Origin: Eubacterium multiforme
Lineage (GTDB): Bacteria > Bacillota > Clostridia > Clostridiales > Clostridiaceae
DNA length: 64,000 nt
Direction: 5' to 3'
NCBI RefSeq assembly: GCF_030813415.1
Contig: NZ_JAUSUF010000006.1
Coordinates: 83,560-147,559, forward strand
The position numbers and the translations under genes were made by a program. Of the stretch, positions 37,141 through 45,859 are shown piece after piece (the stretch's first letter is position 1; each line of letters begins with the position of its first letter). Under the pieces are notes generated by a model. That model saw only the letters and a list, made by a program, of their open reading frames with translations, made no database searches and was not told the origin of the DNA.

Positions 37141-37171
37141 ATAAGGTAGCCAAATTTATGGCTACCTTATA
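37141..37171. terminator. Terminator-like hairpin between convergent small genes
   Basis: ATAAGGTAGCCA and TGGCTACCTTAT form a perfect 12-bp stem with a 6-base loop. The following T-run is poor on the plus strand. Confidence 0.7.
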
Positions 37172-37199
37172 TCCTTTATTATGTATGTAAAAGCTATTC

Positions 37200-37412
37200 T
37201 TAATTTTTATTTTTCTCTTCATTGTTGTCTTTATTTTTATATTTATTTAAGTACACAGAACCAAAACATAAAAAAGCTGAACCTAGACATAAATAAACTA
37301 CACCCATATATTGGTTTTTATCAAAAAATCTAAGTATAGCCACAATATAAAATATAACTGAACTAAAGAAATATAAAATTGATATTATTTTTATCCCCTT
37401 TTCTTTTTTCAT
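37200..37412 (-). CDS. Hypothetical two-helix membrane protein
   Basis: Started at ATG 37412, which has a strong ATAGGAGGCATA site, the product is 70 aa with two membrane helices (about 9-28 and 35-55) and a charged Lys/Asn/Glu tail. A longer reading from 37514 lacks a site and is rejected. Function unknown. Confidence 0.6.
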   Translation of the reverse strand: MKKEKGIKIISILYFFSSVIFYIVAILRFFDKNQYMGVVYLCLGSAFLCFGSVYLNKYKNKDNNEEKNKN

Positions 37413-37533
37413 TATGCCTCCTATAAATTTTATTTCATTTTCGTATATTGAAAGTATATATCCATTCAGTTTTAACTCTATGCTAGCAATTTCAAAATAT
37501 ATATAATTTTCCAAAATAAGTTGTCCACTATTT

Positions 37534-37893
37534 TTAATGCCACAGCCCCATATTTTTTATTATTTTATTAGAACTATATCTTAAAATAAATAAAAATATT
37601 ATTAAAATATAATTAATAGTTCTATCATTAAAGTTCTTAAAAAAATATATAAAAGCAATTAAAATACTAATAATTAAAATTGTTTGTACAACAATTATTA
37701 TATTTAAATATTTATAATTTAAATCATTTCTTTCTTTTAAAAAAGATATAGTGTCTTCATTTAAAAATAAATACATACTTAAAGAATTAAATTTCTGCTT
37801 AAAAAACGTTAACATTCCAATAAAAAAATAAATTATCAGAAAAATTACTATTATTAAAAGAAATATATAAAAAATTAGTTTTGTATTTATCAC
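37534..37893 (-). CDS. Hypothetical membrane protein
   Basis: A 119-aa protein with three predicted membrane segments (about 5-30, 62-85, 92-108). The start is GTG 37893 behind GAGGTGA. No family recognised. It lies between the RNase P RNA gene and another small membrane-protein gene. Confidence 0.5.
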   Translation of the reverse strand: MINTKLIFYIFLLIIVIFLIIYFFIGMLTFFKQKFNSLSMYLFLNEDTISFLKERNDLNYKYLNIIIVVQTILIISILIAFIYFFKNFNDRTINYILIIFLFILRYSSNKIIKNMGLWH

Positions 37894-38028
37894 TATATAT
37901 TCACCTCATTTTAATAAGTAATATTACTTATTAATTCATTTATCCTTATATTTTAATCATTATATTATATTTTTTGTATAAATTCTACCATTTTTCTGTT
38001 ACTTCTTATTTTTCATTAAATAAAAATA

Positions 38029-38073
38029 AGGGATAAATAAGGGGAACTATCTTAGTCTACCTCATTTATCCCT
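38029..38073 (-). terminator. Intrinsic terminator of rnpB
   Basis: Read leftward, AGGGATAAATGAGG pairs with CCTTATTTATCCCT and is followed by TATTTTTATTTA. Confidence 0.85.
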
Positions 38074-38084
38074 AGTATTCAGCT

Positions 38085-38435
<351 letters not shown>

Positions 38436-38480
38436 ATAATATCATATAATTTTTAATTTTACAAATATAAAATTTTCCAT

Positions 38481-38714
38481 TTAGCAAACAAGTACAAATA
38501 TTATAAGTAATAAAGCCATTATAATTATTCCACTAAAGCCTACCCCTAAAAATAATAATGTTAAAAGCATTACTAACCCAACACAACATTTTGCTGGAGT
38601 AAAACTTCTAAGAAAGTTAGCTCTTCTTATAAAACCCCAAGGGGAAGTACCTCTTCCCCTAAAATTTTTAAACCCACTAAAAAAGTTATTTCCACCCACT
38701 CCTCTTTTTCCCAT
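38481..38714 (-). CDS. Hypothetical small protein with C-terminal membrane helices
   Basis: A 77-aa protein with a Gly/Arg/Phe-rich N-terminus (FFSGFKNFRGRGTSPWGFIR) and two hydrophobic segments at the C-terminus (about 42-58 and 60-77). No family recognised. An in-frame ATG at 38726 is inside a perfect palindrome CATTAAATA/TATTTAATG (38724-38748) and ATG 38714 has GGATGGTG before it, so the shorter start is preferred. Confidence 0.55.
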   Translation of the reverse strand: MGKRGVGGNNFFSGFKNFRGRGTSPWGFIRRANFLRSFTPAKCCVGLVMLLTLLFLGVGFSGIIIMALLLIIFVLVC

Positions 38715-38773
38715 AACACCATCCATTAAATATTATTATTATTTAATGTATTCAAAATTTTAAAATTTGTTAA

Positions 38774-39568
38774 TTAAATAAATGTGTATGGATCTTCACT
38801 ACAAGTTGAAATTATAAATTCAACTTCTTTAAAGTTTTCTTTAAGAGGTTTTATTGATTCCAAAAACACTAACCATTCTGTTTTAAAATGACCTGGATCA
38901 ATTATAGTAATTCCTAATTCTTTATAATCTGAAGCAAAATGATAGGTTGTATCACCTGTTATTATACAATCTGCTCCTAAATTTACAGCCTTACTTATAA
39001 AATCTTGACCACTTCCATTTATTATAGCTAAAGTACTAACCTTATTTTTTCCTATAACAGTTCTTAAACTCTTAACCTTAAGGTTTTCCTTTATTAAAGA
39101 AACTAAATCTTTAACATCTATAGCTTCATTAAGTCTTACTATTCTTCCAAGTCCAGCTTCACTAAATCCATTTATTCTTGACTCTTCAATTATTTCATCT
39201 GATGTAAAACCTAACATTTTTACAATAGTATCATTTATTCCATTTTTTACAGAATCTAAATTTGTATGACTTGAATAAATTGAAATATCATTTTTTATAA
39301 GTTCTATTATTTTATCACCTAATAAATCTCCTTTTATAATTCTATTAGGTTTTCTAAAAATTAAAGGATGATGGGTTATTATCATATCACAATTATTATC
39401 TTTAGCTTCGTCTATAACCCTTTTTGTACAATCTAAAGCTAGTAATACCTTCTTTACAGTACTTTCATAATCCCCCACCATAAGACCTACATTATCAAAA
39501 TCTTCCTTCAAAACCTCTGGTGCAATATTATTCATAACCTTTGTAATATCTTTAACTTTTATACTCAT
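38774..39568 (-). CDS. Nif3-like dinuclear metal protein (YqfO family)
   Basis: A 264-aa member of the Nif3/GTP cyclohydrolase I type 2 family. Metal ligands lie in THHPLIF near the N-terminus, SSHTNLD and the C-terminal GDTTYHFA and GHFKTEW. Shorter than Bacillus YqfO because it lacks the inserted PII-like domain. Biochemical role is unsettled. It follows trmK by a short gap, the conserved order after rpoD. ATG 39568 is chosen for its GGAGATG site. Confidence 0.9.
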   Translation of the reverse strand: MSIKVKDITKVMNNIAPEVLKEDFDNVGLMVGDYESTVKKVLLALDCTKRVIDEAKDNNCDMIITHHPLIFRKPNRIIKGDLLGDKIIELIKNDISIYSSHTNLDSVKNGINDTIVKMLGFTSDEIIEESRINGFSEAGLGRIVRLNEAIDVKDLVSLIKENLKVKSLRTVIGKNKVSTLAIINGSGQDFISKAVNLGADCIITGDTTYHFASDYKELGITIIDPGHFKTEWLVFLESIKPLKENFKEVEFIISTCSEDPYTFI

Positions 39569-39589
39569 ATTTTTCATCTCCAAATTAAA

Positions 39590-40285
39590 TTATTTGCAGT
39601 AATTTTCTAAACTAGTTAATATATTTATCTTTTCTTCTAATTCTTTTTTTCTAATTAAAGCACTTTCTGTATCATCTTCTATAAAGCTTAAAATCTTTTC
39701 ATATTTCTCTTTTTTTGAATTTATATAATCTCCCATTAAATTATGCTTTTCTCTTAATAGCTTAGGGCTTATTTCATAGTAAATAGGATCTAATTCTGTT
39801 TCTTCTCCATCTTTAACTCTAACTTTAAATAATTCATAATATTTATCTTCATCTATACATAAATCTTCTGCAATAACCTCATATCCATTTGTATAAAGAT
39901 ACTCTCTTAAAACTTCTGGATTTTGTGCTGGTTGAAGTATCATAAAATTAAAGCTCTTTGCCTTTTCCTTGTCATTTTCTAGTATGTCTCTTATTAAGTT
40001 TCCACCCATACCAGCTATGACTAATCCTTCTGCTTCGCCTTCTTCTATAGTTTCTAAACCTCCACCTAATCTTGTATCAATATTTTCATCAACACCTTCA
40101 AATATTGAATTTAATTTTGCCTTATCAAGGGGATCTTTATTTATATCTGAAGCAATAGCCTTTTTACATATTTCATTTTTAATAACATATATTGGAATGT
40201 ATCCATGATCTGTACCTACATCAACTAAAGTATCACATTCTTCAATATAATCTACTATTAAACCTAATCTTTTACTTAATTCCAT
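39590..40285 (-). CDS. trmK: tRNA (adenine22-N1)-methyltransferase TrmK
   Basis: A 231-aa class I methyltransferase of the TrmK/YqfN family, with LVDVGTDHGYIPIYV as SAM loop and VIAGMGGNLIRDIL and ILQPAQNPEVLREYLY as family motifs, plus a C-terminal coiled-coil (about 175-228). It methylates A22 in tRNA. Conserved neighbour of rpoD and Nif3. Confidence 0.92.
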   Translation of the reverse strand: MELSKRLGLIVDYIEECDTLVDVGTDHGYIPIYVIKNEICKKAIASDINKDPLDKAKLNSIFEGVDENIDTRLGGGLETIEEGEAEGLVIAGMGGNLIRDILENDKEKAKSFNFMILQPAQNPEVLREYLYTNGYEVIAEDLCIDEDKYYELFKVRVKDGEETELDPIYYEISPKLLREKHNLMGDYINSKKEKYEKILSFIEDDTESALIRKKELEEKINILTSLENYCK

Positions 40286-40360
40286 AACGTCTCTCCTATT
40301 TCTTAACTATGATTTTATTATATTTTTAAATATTTATTATATCATTATAATATTCAAAAT

Positions 40361-40389
40361 AAAATAGCACCTCTTTAGGGTGCTATTTT
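40361..40389 (-). terminator. Intrinsic terminator of rpoD
   Basis: AAAATAGCACC and GGTGCTATTTT form an 11-bp stem directly after the rpoD stop, with a T-run on the leftward strand. Confidence 0.9.
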
Positions 40390-40393
40390 AAGA

Positions 40394-41497
40394 TTAATCT
40401 AAATAATCTTTAAGCTTCTTACTTCTTGATGGATGTCTTAATTTTCTTAAAGCTTTTGCTTCTATTTGTCTTATTCTTTCTCTAGTAACATTAAACTCTT
40501 TACCAACTTCTTCTAGTGTTCTAGCTCTTCCATCATCTAATCCAAATCTTAATCTTAATACTTTTTCTTCTCTTGGAGTTAATGTATCTAATACATTTAT
40601 AAGTTGCTCTTTAAGCATTGTAAATGCAGCAGCTTCTGCTGGTGCAAGTGCATCATCATCTGGAATGAAATCTCCTAAATGACTATCTTCCTCTTCTCCA
40701 ATAGGAGTTTCAAGTGAAACTGGTTCTTGAGCTATCTTTTGAATTTCTCTAACCTTTTCTACTGGTAAATCCATAACCTTTGATATTTCCTCTGGGAATG
40801 GATCTCTACCAAGTTCTTGAAGTAGTTGTCTTTGGACTCTTATTAATTTGTTAATAGTTTCTACCATATGAACAGGTATTCTTATAGTTCTTGCTTGGTC
40901 TGCAATGGCTCTTGTAATCGCCTGTCTTATCCACCATGTAGCATATGTTGAGAATTTATATCCTTTTCTGTAGTCAAATTTCTCTACAGCTTTAATAAGA
41001 CCTAAGTTTCCTTCTTGTATAAGATCTAGGAAAAGCATACCTCTTCCAACATATCTTTTTGCAATACTTACAACAAGTCTAAGGTTAGCCTCTGCTAATT
41101 TTTTCTTAGCATATTGACTACCTTCCTCAATTTTCTTTGCAAGTTCTATCTCTTCTTCTGATGATAATAAAGGTACCTTACCTATTTCCTTTAAATACAT
41201 TCTAACAGGATCATCTATAGCAATTCCTTCTGGAACACTTAAATCTATTTTTTCCTCTTCTTCTTCAACTTCTTCATGAGGTTCTCCAGTAACTTCAATT
41301 CCCATTGATTCTAGTACTTCATAAATTTTTTCTATTTGTTCTGGAGATAATTCAATATTATCTATCTCATCCATTATTTCTTTGTATGTTAAAGAACCAT
41401 TTTTCTTTCCTTTTTCAATAAGAGTTTTAACAACATTCATCTTTTGATTTCTGTCCTTTTTTTCCTCTTTAACTTTCACCTTTGTTTTTCCTGCCAT
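40394..41497 (-). CDS. rpoD: Principal sigma factor RpoD (sigma-A)
   Basis: The 367-aa housekeeping sigma factor contains region 1.2 ([16 protein letters not shown]), 2.1-2.4 ([34 protein letters not shown]), 3 and 4.2 ([20 protein letters not shown]). The N-terminal region 1.1 is partial (about 1-80). ATG 41497 is preferred to an upstream ATG because AAGGAGG lies 8-9 bases before it. dnaG ends 30 bp upstream, the classic macromolecular synthesis order. Confidence 0.97.
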   Translation of the reverse strand: MAGKTKVKVKEEKKDRNQKMNVVKTLIEKGKKNGSLTYKEIMDEIDNIELSPEQIEKIYEVLESMGIEVTGEPHEEVEEEEEKIDLSVPEGIAIDDPVRMYLKEIGKVPLLSSEEEIELAKKIEEGSQYAKKKLAEANLRLVVSIAKRYVGRGMLFLDLIQEGNLGLIKAVEKFDYRKGYKFSTYATWWIRQAITRAIADQARTIRIPVHMVETINKLIRVQRQLLQELGRDPFPEEISKVMDLPVEKVREIQKIAQEPVSLETPIGEEEDSHLGDFIPDDDALAPAEAAAFTMLKEQLINVLDTLTPREEKVLRLRFGLDDGRARTLEEVGKEFNVTRERIRQIEAKALRKLRHPSRSKKLKDYLD

Positions 41498-41527
41498 TAT
41501 TTTGTTACCTCCTTCCGTCATGACCAA

Positions 41528-43300
41528 TTAAACCCTCTCTCCCTTTTTAAGTGCATCATTTATTTTGTTAAGTTCTAATGCAATTTTTATGGATTCTTCT
41601 ATTAATCCTTTTTTAGCTAATTCCTTTTGCTTATTTTTAAGCTCTTCTCTTTTTTTTATAAGTTTGAAGCTTCTGATTTCTTTTATGTAATCCATCATTT
41701 GTCTCTCTTCATCTTGAGCTTTTAAAACCTTAAATTCTCTTATCTTTACCCATTCTTTAGAAGAATCTACATCATCACATCCTGCCTCAACATGTAGATT
41801 AATATCTTTTAACCCTTTTTCCTTGCCATCTTTAATTAAATCAAAAATTTTTGCATGCGCTTTAGAATTTAAATCATCTGATGAAATATTTGAATTTATA
41901 TAATTGTAACAATCATCTTCTAGCATTAATTTTATCAATGATTTTTCAGCTTTTATATAACCTGGCTCTACATATAATTTTGTTCCATATTCTTCCTTTT
42001 TATTCATTAAATCATCACTTTTCGTATTTCTTGTCATAGCAATTAAGTCATATAATGACTGTTCTTTAATTCCAGTGTCTTCTGATATACTTTTTACATA
42101 TACATCCTTCTCCACTGGATTTAAGTTTGCTAATATTTCTGTAACTCTGTTACCATACTTTATAAGTGATCCTTGGCTTTTAAAGTTTATTCCTTCTTTA
42201 GCTTTATTTAATCTATAAGCTATTAAACTTTCTGCCTTCTTTATTAATTTTAAAAAGGCTTCTCTTCCGTTACTTCTTACAAATTCATCTGGATCTTTTC
42301 CTTGTGGAATTTGTAATACTCTAACATCAAATCCAGCTTCCTTTAGTATTTCAAGTCCTCTAAGTGTTGCCGTTTGACCTGCAACATCTGCATCATAAGA
42401 AATAATAACCTTATCTGCATATCTTTTAAGAAGTCTTGCTTGATTAACTGTAAGTGCTGTACCTAAAGATGCTACAACATTTGTTATTCCATATTGATGA
42501 AGGGAAATTAAATCCATATATCCTTCAACAATTACGAAATATCTCTCTTCCATTTTGTTTTTTATAGCAAAATTTAAACCATATAAATTTGTTCCTTTTT
42601 GAAATACCAAAGTTTCTGGTGAATTTAAATATTTTGGTTTTGAGTCATCTAAAACTCTTCCACCAAAACCTATAACATCTCCTTTAATATTAAAGACAGG
42701 GAACATTACTCTGTTTCTGAATCTATCATAAACTCTTCCCTTTTGACTCTTTGATACAAGACCTGCTTCAAGCAATATCTTCTCGCTGAATCCTCTTTTT
42801 TTAAGATAGTTAATTAAATTTTGCCATCCATCTTTTGCATATCCAAGTCCAAATCTCTTTATGGTTACTTCCTTAATTCCTCTATTTGTAAAATATTCTT
42901 TTGATGCTTTATCCCTTTGTAAGTTTGAAAAAAAGTATCTTGCAGCCTCTACATTAACTTTATATAAAAGTTCCTTTTTTTTAACTACTTCACTTTCTTC
43001 TCCCTTTCCAAAGTCTAGCGGAATATTTGCTCTTTCCGCCAAAAGCTTACAAGCTTCTATGAAATTTAAGTTCTTTTGCTTCATTACAAATGTAAGTACA
43101 TTGCCAGCTTCTCCACATCCAAAACACTTATATATTTGTTTATCTTGTGAAACGCTAAAAGAAGGCGATTTTTCGTTATGAAATGGACATAGTCCCATAT
43201 AATTTCGCCCTGATCTTTTAAGTCTTACTGTTTCTGAAATAACATCGACAATATCATTTTCTTGCTTAATTCTTTCAATAGTTTCCTCTGTAATACGCAA
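41528..43300 (-). CDS. dnaG: DNA primase DnaG
   Basis: The 590-aa primase has a CHC2 zinc finger (Cys38, His41, Cys59, Cys62), the RNAP basin and TOPRIM domain (VIVEGYMDLI and SYDADVAG) and a C-terminal helicase-binding domain (about 440-590). It makes RNA primers for replication. TTG 43300 follows GGAGGGAG. First of dnaG-rpoD. Confidence 0.96.
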   Translation of the reverse strand: MRITEETIERIKQENDIVDVISETVRLKRSGRNYMGLCPFHNEKSPSFSVSQDKQIYKCFGCGEAGNVLTFVMKQKNLNFIEACKLLAERANIPLDFGKGEESEVVKKKELLYKVNVEAARYFFSNLQRDKASKEYFTNRGIKEVTIKRFGLGYAKDGWQNLINYLKKRGFSEKILLEAGLVSKSQKGRVYDRFRNRVMFPVFNIKGDVIGFGGRVLDDSKPKYLNSPETLVFQKGTNLYGLNFAIKNKMEERYFVIVEGYMDLISLHQYGITNVVASLGTALTVNQARLLKRYADKVIISYDADVAGQTATLRGLEILKEAGFDVRVLQIPQGKDPDEFVRSNGREAFLKLIKKAESLIAYRLNKAKEGINFKSQGSLIKYGNRVTEILANLNPVEKDVYVKSISEDTGIKEQSLYDLIAMTRNTKSDDLMNKKEEYGTKLYVEPGYIKAEKSLIKLMLEDDCYNYINSNISSDDLNSKAHAKIFDLIKDGKEKGLKDINLHVEAGCDDVDSSKEWVKIREFKVLKAQDEERQMMDYIKEIRSFKLIKKREELKNKQKELAKKGLIEESIKIALELNKINDALKKGERV

Positions 43301-43502
43301 GGAGCTCTCTCCCTCCTCGGCTTTTTATGCAGCCTATATTATATTCGACATTTTTTTTGTTATTCCTTCTTTTATTTATATATAATTCTACAATAATATA
43401 TTTTTATTGCTCTTTTAATACTATTCTTCTTAAAGCCTTAAAATCCTTCTTTTTATCTAATAAATTTATGTTTCCTTATTTTGTATTTTTTTATTCCTAC
43501 TT

Positions 43503-44537
43503 TTAGTATATAACAAGTTTTGGAACATAAATTTCGTTAAACTTATTTAGACAATAATCGTCACTCATACCTGCAATATAGTCAGCCACCCCTCTAGATA
43601 GTCCTTCTTCATCTACTATTTTTCTATAAAGCAGTGGCATTTCTTCTGGATTTTTCATATAAAAATCTATAATTGATTCTAGAATAAATTTTGCCTTTTC
43701 TCTTTCTACTTTTAAAATTTCACCTAAATAAACATTTTTAAACATAAATTTTCTAAGTTCTCTCATTGCTTCATCTTTTTCTTCACTTAAAGAAACTTTA
43801 AAAATTCCATTATCTAAATTTTTGTTAGATTCACTTATAAAATCTAATACTAATGTTTCTATTCTTTCAGAATGAGTTTTTCCAAGAACTTTTGTAACTT
43901 CTTTTGGAAGATCCTCTTCCCTTAATAGATTTGCTCTTATAGAATCATCAATATCATGATTTAAATATGCTATTTTATCTGAATATTTAACGACTCTCCC
44001 CTCTAAAGTAATTGCTCCTTTCTTTTCATCCTTAGAAAGTCCACTATGCTTTAGTATTCCATCTATAACTTCCTTAGTTAAATTTAATCCCTTACCATCC
44101 TTTTCAAGTCTTTCAACAACTCTTACACTTTGTTCATTATGCTTAAATCCATCTTTTAAAAATTTATTTAAAACTTCCTCTCCATTATGTGCAAAGGCAA
44201 CGTGACCTAAATCATGCCCTAATGCAATAGCCTCTATAAGATATTCATTAAGCCCAATACCAACTCCTATAGTTCTAGCTATTTGAGAAACCTCTAAAGT
44301 ATGAGTTAGTCTATTTCTATAATGATCACCCTTAGTCCTAATGTACACCTGTGTTTTATCTTTTAATCTTCTAAAGGCTTTTGAATGTATTATTCTATCT
44401 CTATCAACCATAAAACAAGTTCTAATATTTTCTTTTTTATTTTCCTTATGTTTTCTTCCAAGGCTTTCAAAGGAATATTGCCCTTCTTTTCTTAATGTCA
44501 ACCTTTCAAAATTCTCAATTTTTTCTCTTATATTCAC
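43503..44537 (-). CDS. dgt: dNTP triphosphohydrolase (Dgt-like)
   Basis: The 344-aa HD-domain enzyme converts dNTPs to nucleosides and triphosphate. The HD motif [16 protein letters not shown] and [12 protein letters not shown] are present, along with [22 protein letters not shown] 44537 follows GAGGTGAA. It is upstream of dnaG with a 200-bp gap, the usual clostridial order. The gap contains nothing I recognise beyond a small GGCT/AGCC hairpin and a possible -10 for dnaG. Confidence 0.92.
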   Translation of the reverse strand: MNIREKIENFERLTLRKEGQYSFESLGRKHKENKKENIRTCFMVDRDRIIHSKAFRRLKDKTQVYIRTKGDHYRNRLTHTLEVSQIARTIGVGIGLNEYLIEAIALGHDLGHVAFAHNGEEVLNKFLKDGFKHNEQSVRVVERLEKDGKGLNLTKEVIDGILKHSGLSKDEKKGAITLEGRVVKYSDKIAYLNHDIDDSIRANLLREEDLPKEVTKVLGKTHSERIETLVLDFISESNKNLDNGIFKVSLSEEKDEAMRELRKFMFKNVYLGEILKVEREKAKFILESIIDFYMKNPEEMPLLYRKIVDEEGLSRGVADYIAGMSDDYCLNKFNEIYVPKLVIY

Positions 44538-44708
44538 TTAAATTCACCTCATATGAAGCATTCTACATTTATCTCTAAAATCCTTTAATTATTACTCTAA
44601 ATTATTATTTGCAAATTTTTAAAATTTATTATTTAAAATTATTATTATTCTATTTTACCTCTTTAAATAATAGTATAGTAATAAGCAATTATTTAAGGAG
44701 GAATGTTT

Positions 44709-45773
44709 TTGATTAAAAATAAGAATACTGAAAATTTTAATATATTTGCAGAAGAAAATATTAAAAAGTTTATATTAATTCACTATGGTTTAGAAGATTC
44801 TTCTGTATCTATGATAAAGTTTAAGGATACTGATAAACAAAGGGCAGTATATAAAGTTCACCATAAAGGAAATGACTATTGCTTAAAAAAAGTTTATTTT
44901 GATAAAGCTAATCTATTATTTGTATATTCAGCCTTAGAATGGCTTTATAAAAATGGCATAAAAACTCCTAAGTTTTTAAATTCTTTATCTGGAAATAAAT
45001 TTGTTAAATTTAATGATATGTATTTTATTCTTACAATATGGATAGATGGAATAAAATGTGACTTTGATAATTCAGAACACCTTATTACATCTATAAAGCA
45101 GCTTGCTGGTATTCATTCATGTTCAAGAAACTTTTCTCCAATAGAAGGTAGTGAAAAGCGAATAGGATTTTCTGATTATTACATATCAATATTAAAACAC
45201 TTTAATCAGCTATTAACATGTTATAATACCGCCTTTAAAATTAATGATAATTTTTCTAATGAATATATAAATAATTTTGATGATAACTTAAAACTTGCTA
45301 AATGGGCTTTATATTTATCATCTAACATTAATAATAAAGAGCTTTCTTCCTCCCTCTGCCATGGGGATTATGTAAATAAAAATATTATATTTGATCTAAA
45401 TTCAAAAATATGGACTATAGATTTAGATAAATGTAAAATAGATTATTCAGCCCATGATTTAGGATATTTTCTAAGAAGACTTTTAAGGAGAGGTAACACT
45501 AAATTTGATGTTGAACTTACCTTATCTATACTAAGGGCATATAATGAAATATCCCCTCTTACACCATCTGATATAAGATATGTTTTAGCTTATGTTTGTT
45601 TTCCTCAAAAATTTTGGAAACTTTCAAGAGATTATTATAAAAATATAAAAAAATGTAACAAAGATAGTTTTTTACATCTTTTAAAAAAGACTAATGAAAA
45701 AACATATTTTCAACTTAAATTTATTGAAGAAATTTATTTAAGAATAAAATCAGAGTATGGTTTTAACCTATAA
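44709..45773 (+). CDS. CotS-family spore coat kinase-like protein
   Basis: A protein of about 354 aa with the aminoglycoside-phosphotransferase/CotS fold: N-lobe up to about 110, then LCHGDYVNKNIIFD (catalytic HGD-x4-N) and WTIDLDKCKIDYSAHDLG (metal-binding D). This is the CotS/YutH kind found in spore coats; members such as CotH-independent kinases act in coat assembly. ATG 44703 lies too close to AAGGAGGA, so TTG 44709 is a better start. Monocistronic; sporulation control is likely but no sigma-E or -K promoter is assigned. Confidence 0.78.
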   Translation: MIKNKNTENFNIFAEENIKKFILIHYGLEDSSVSMIKFKDTDKQRAVYKVHHKGNDYCLKKVYFDKANLLFVYSALEWLYKNGIKTPKFLNSLSGNKFVKFNDMYFILTIWIDGIKCDFDNSEHLITSIKQLAGIHSCSRNFSPIEGSEKRIGFSDYYISILKHFNQLLTCYNTAFKINDNFSNEYINNFDDNLKLAKWALYLSSNINNKELSSSLCHGDYVNKNIIFDLNSKIWTIDLDKCKIDYSAHDLGYFLRRLLRRGNTKFDVELTLSILRAYNEISPLTPSDIRYVLAYVCFPQKFWKLSRDYYKNIKKCNKDSFLHLLKKTNEKTYFQLKFIEEIYLRIKSEYGFNL

Positions 45774-45849
45774 AAAAACAGCCTAATTTTTGAACTTTTC
45801 TCTATGAAATTAAATAGAGAAAAGTTCATTTTTTAGACTGCTTTTTTAT
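45774..45849. terminator. Bidirectional long hairpin terminator
   Basis: AGCCTAATTTTTGAACTTTT and AAAAGTTCATTTTTTAGACT with an inner TCTCTAT/ATAGAGA stem make an extended hairpin bounded by A- and T-runs, between the convergent kinase and ppdK genes. Confidence 0.88.
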
Positions 45850-45859
45850 TTAAATTTTA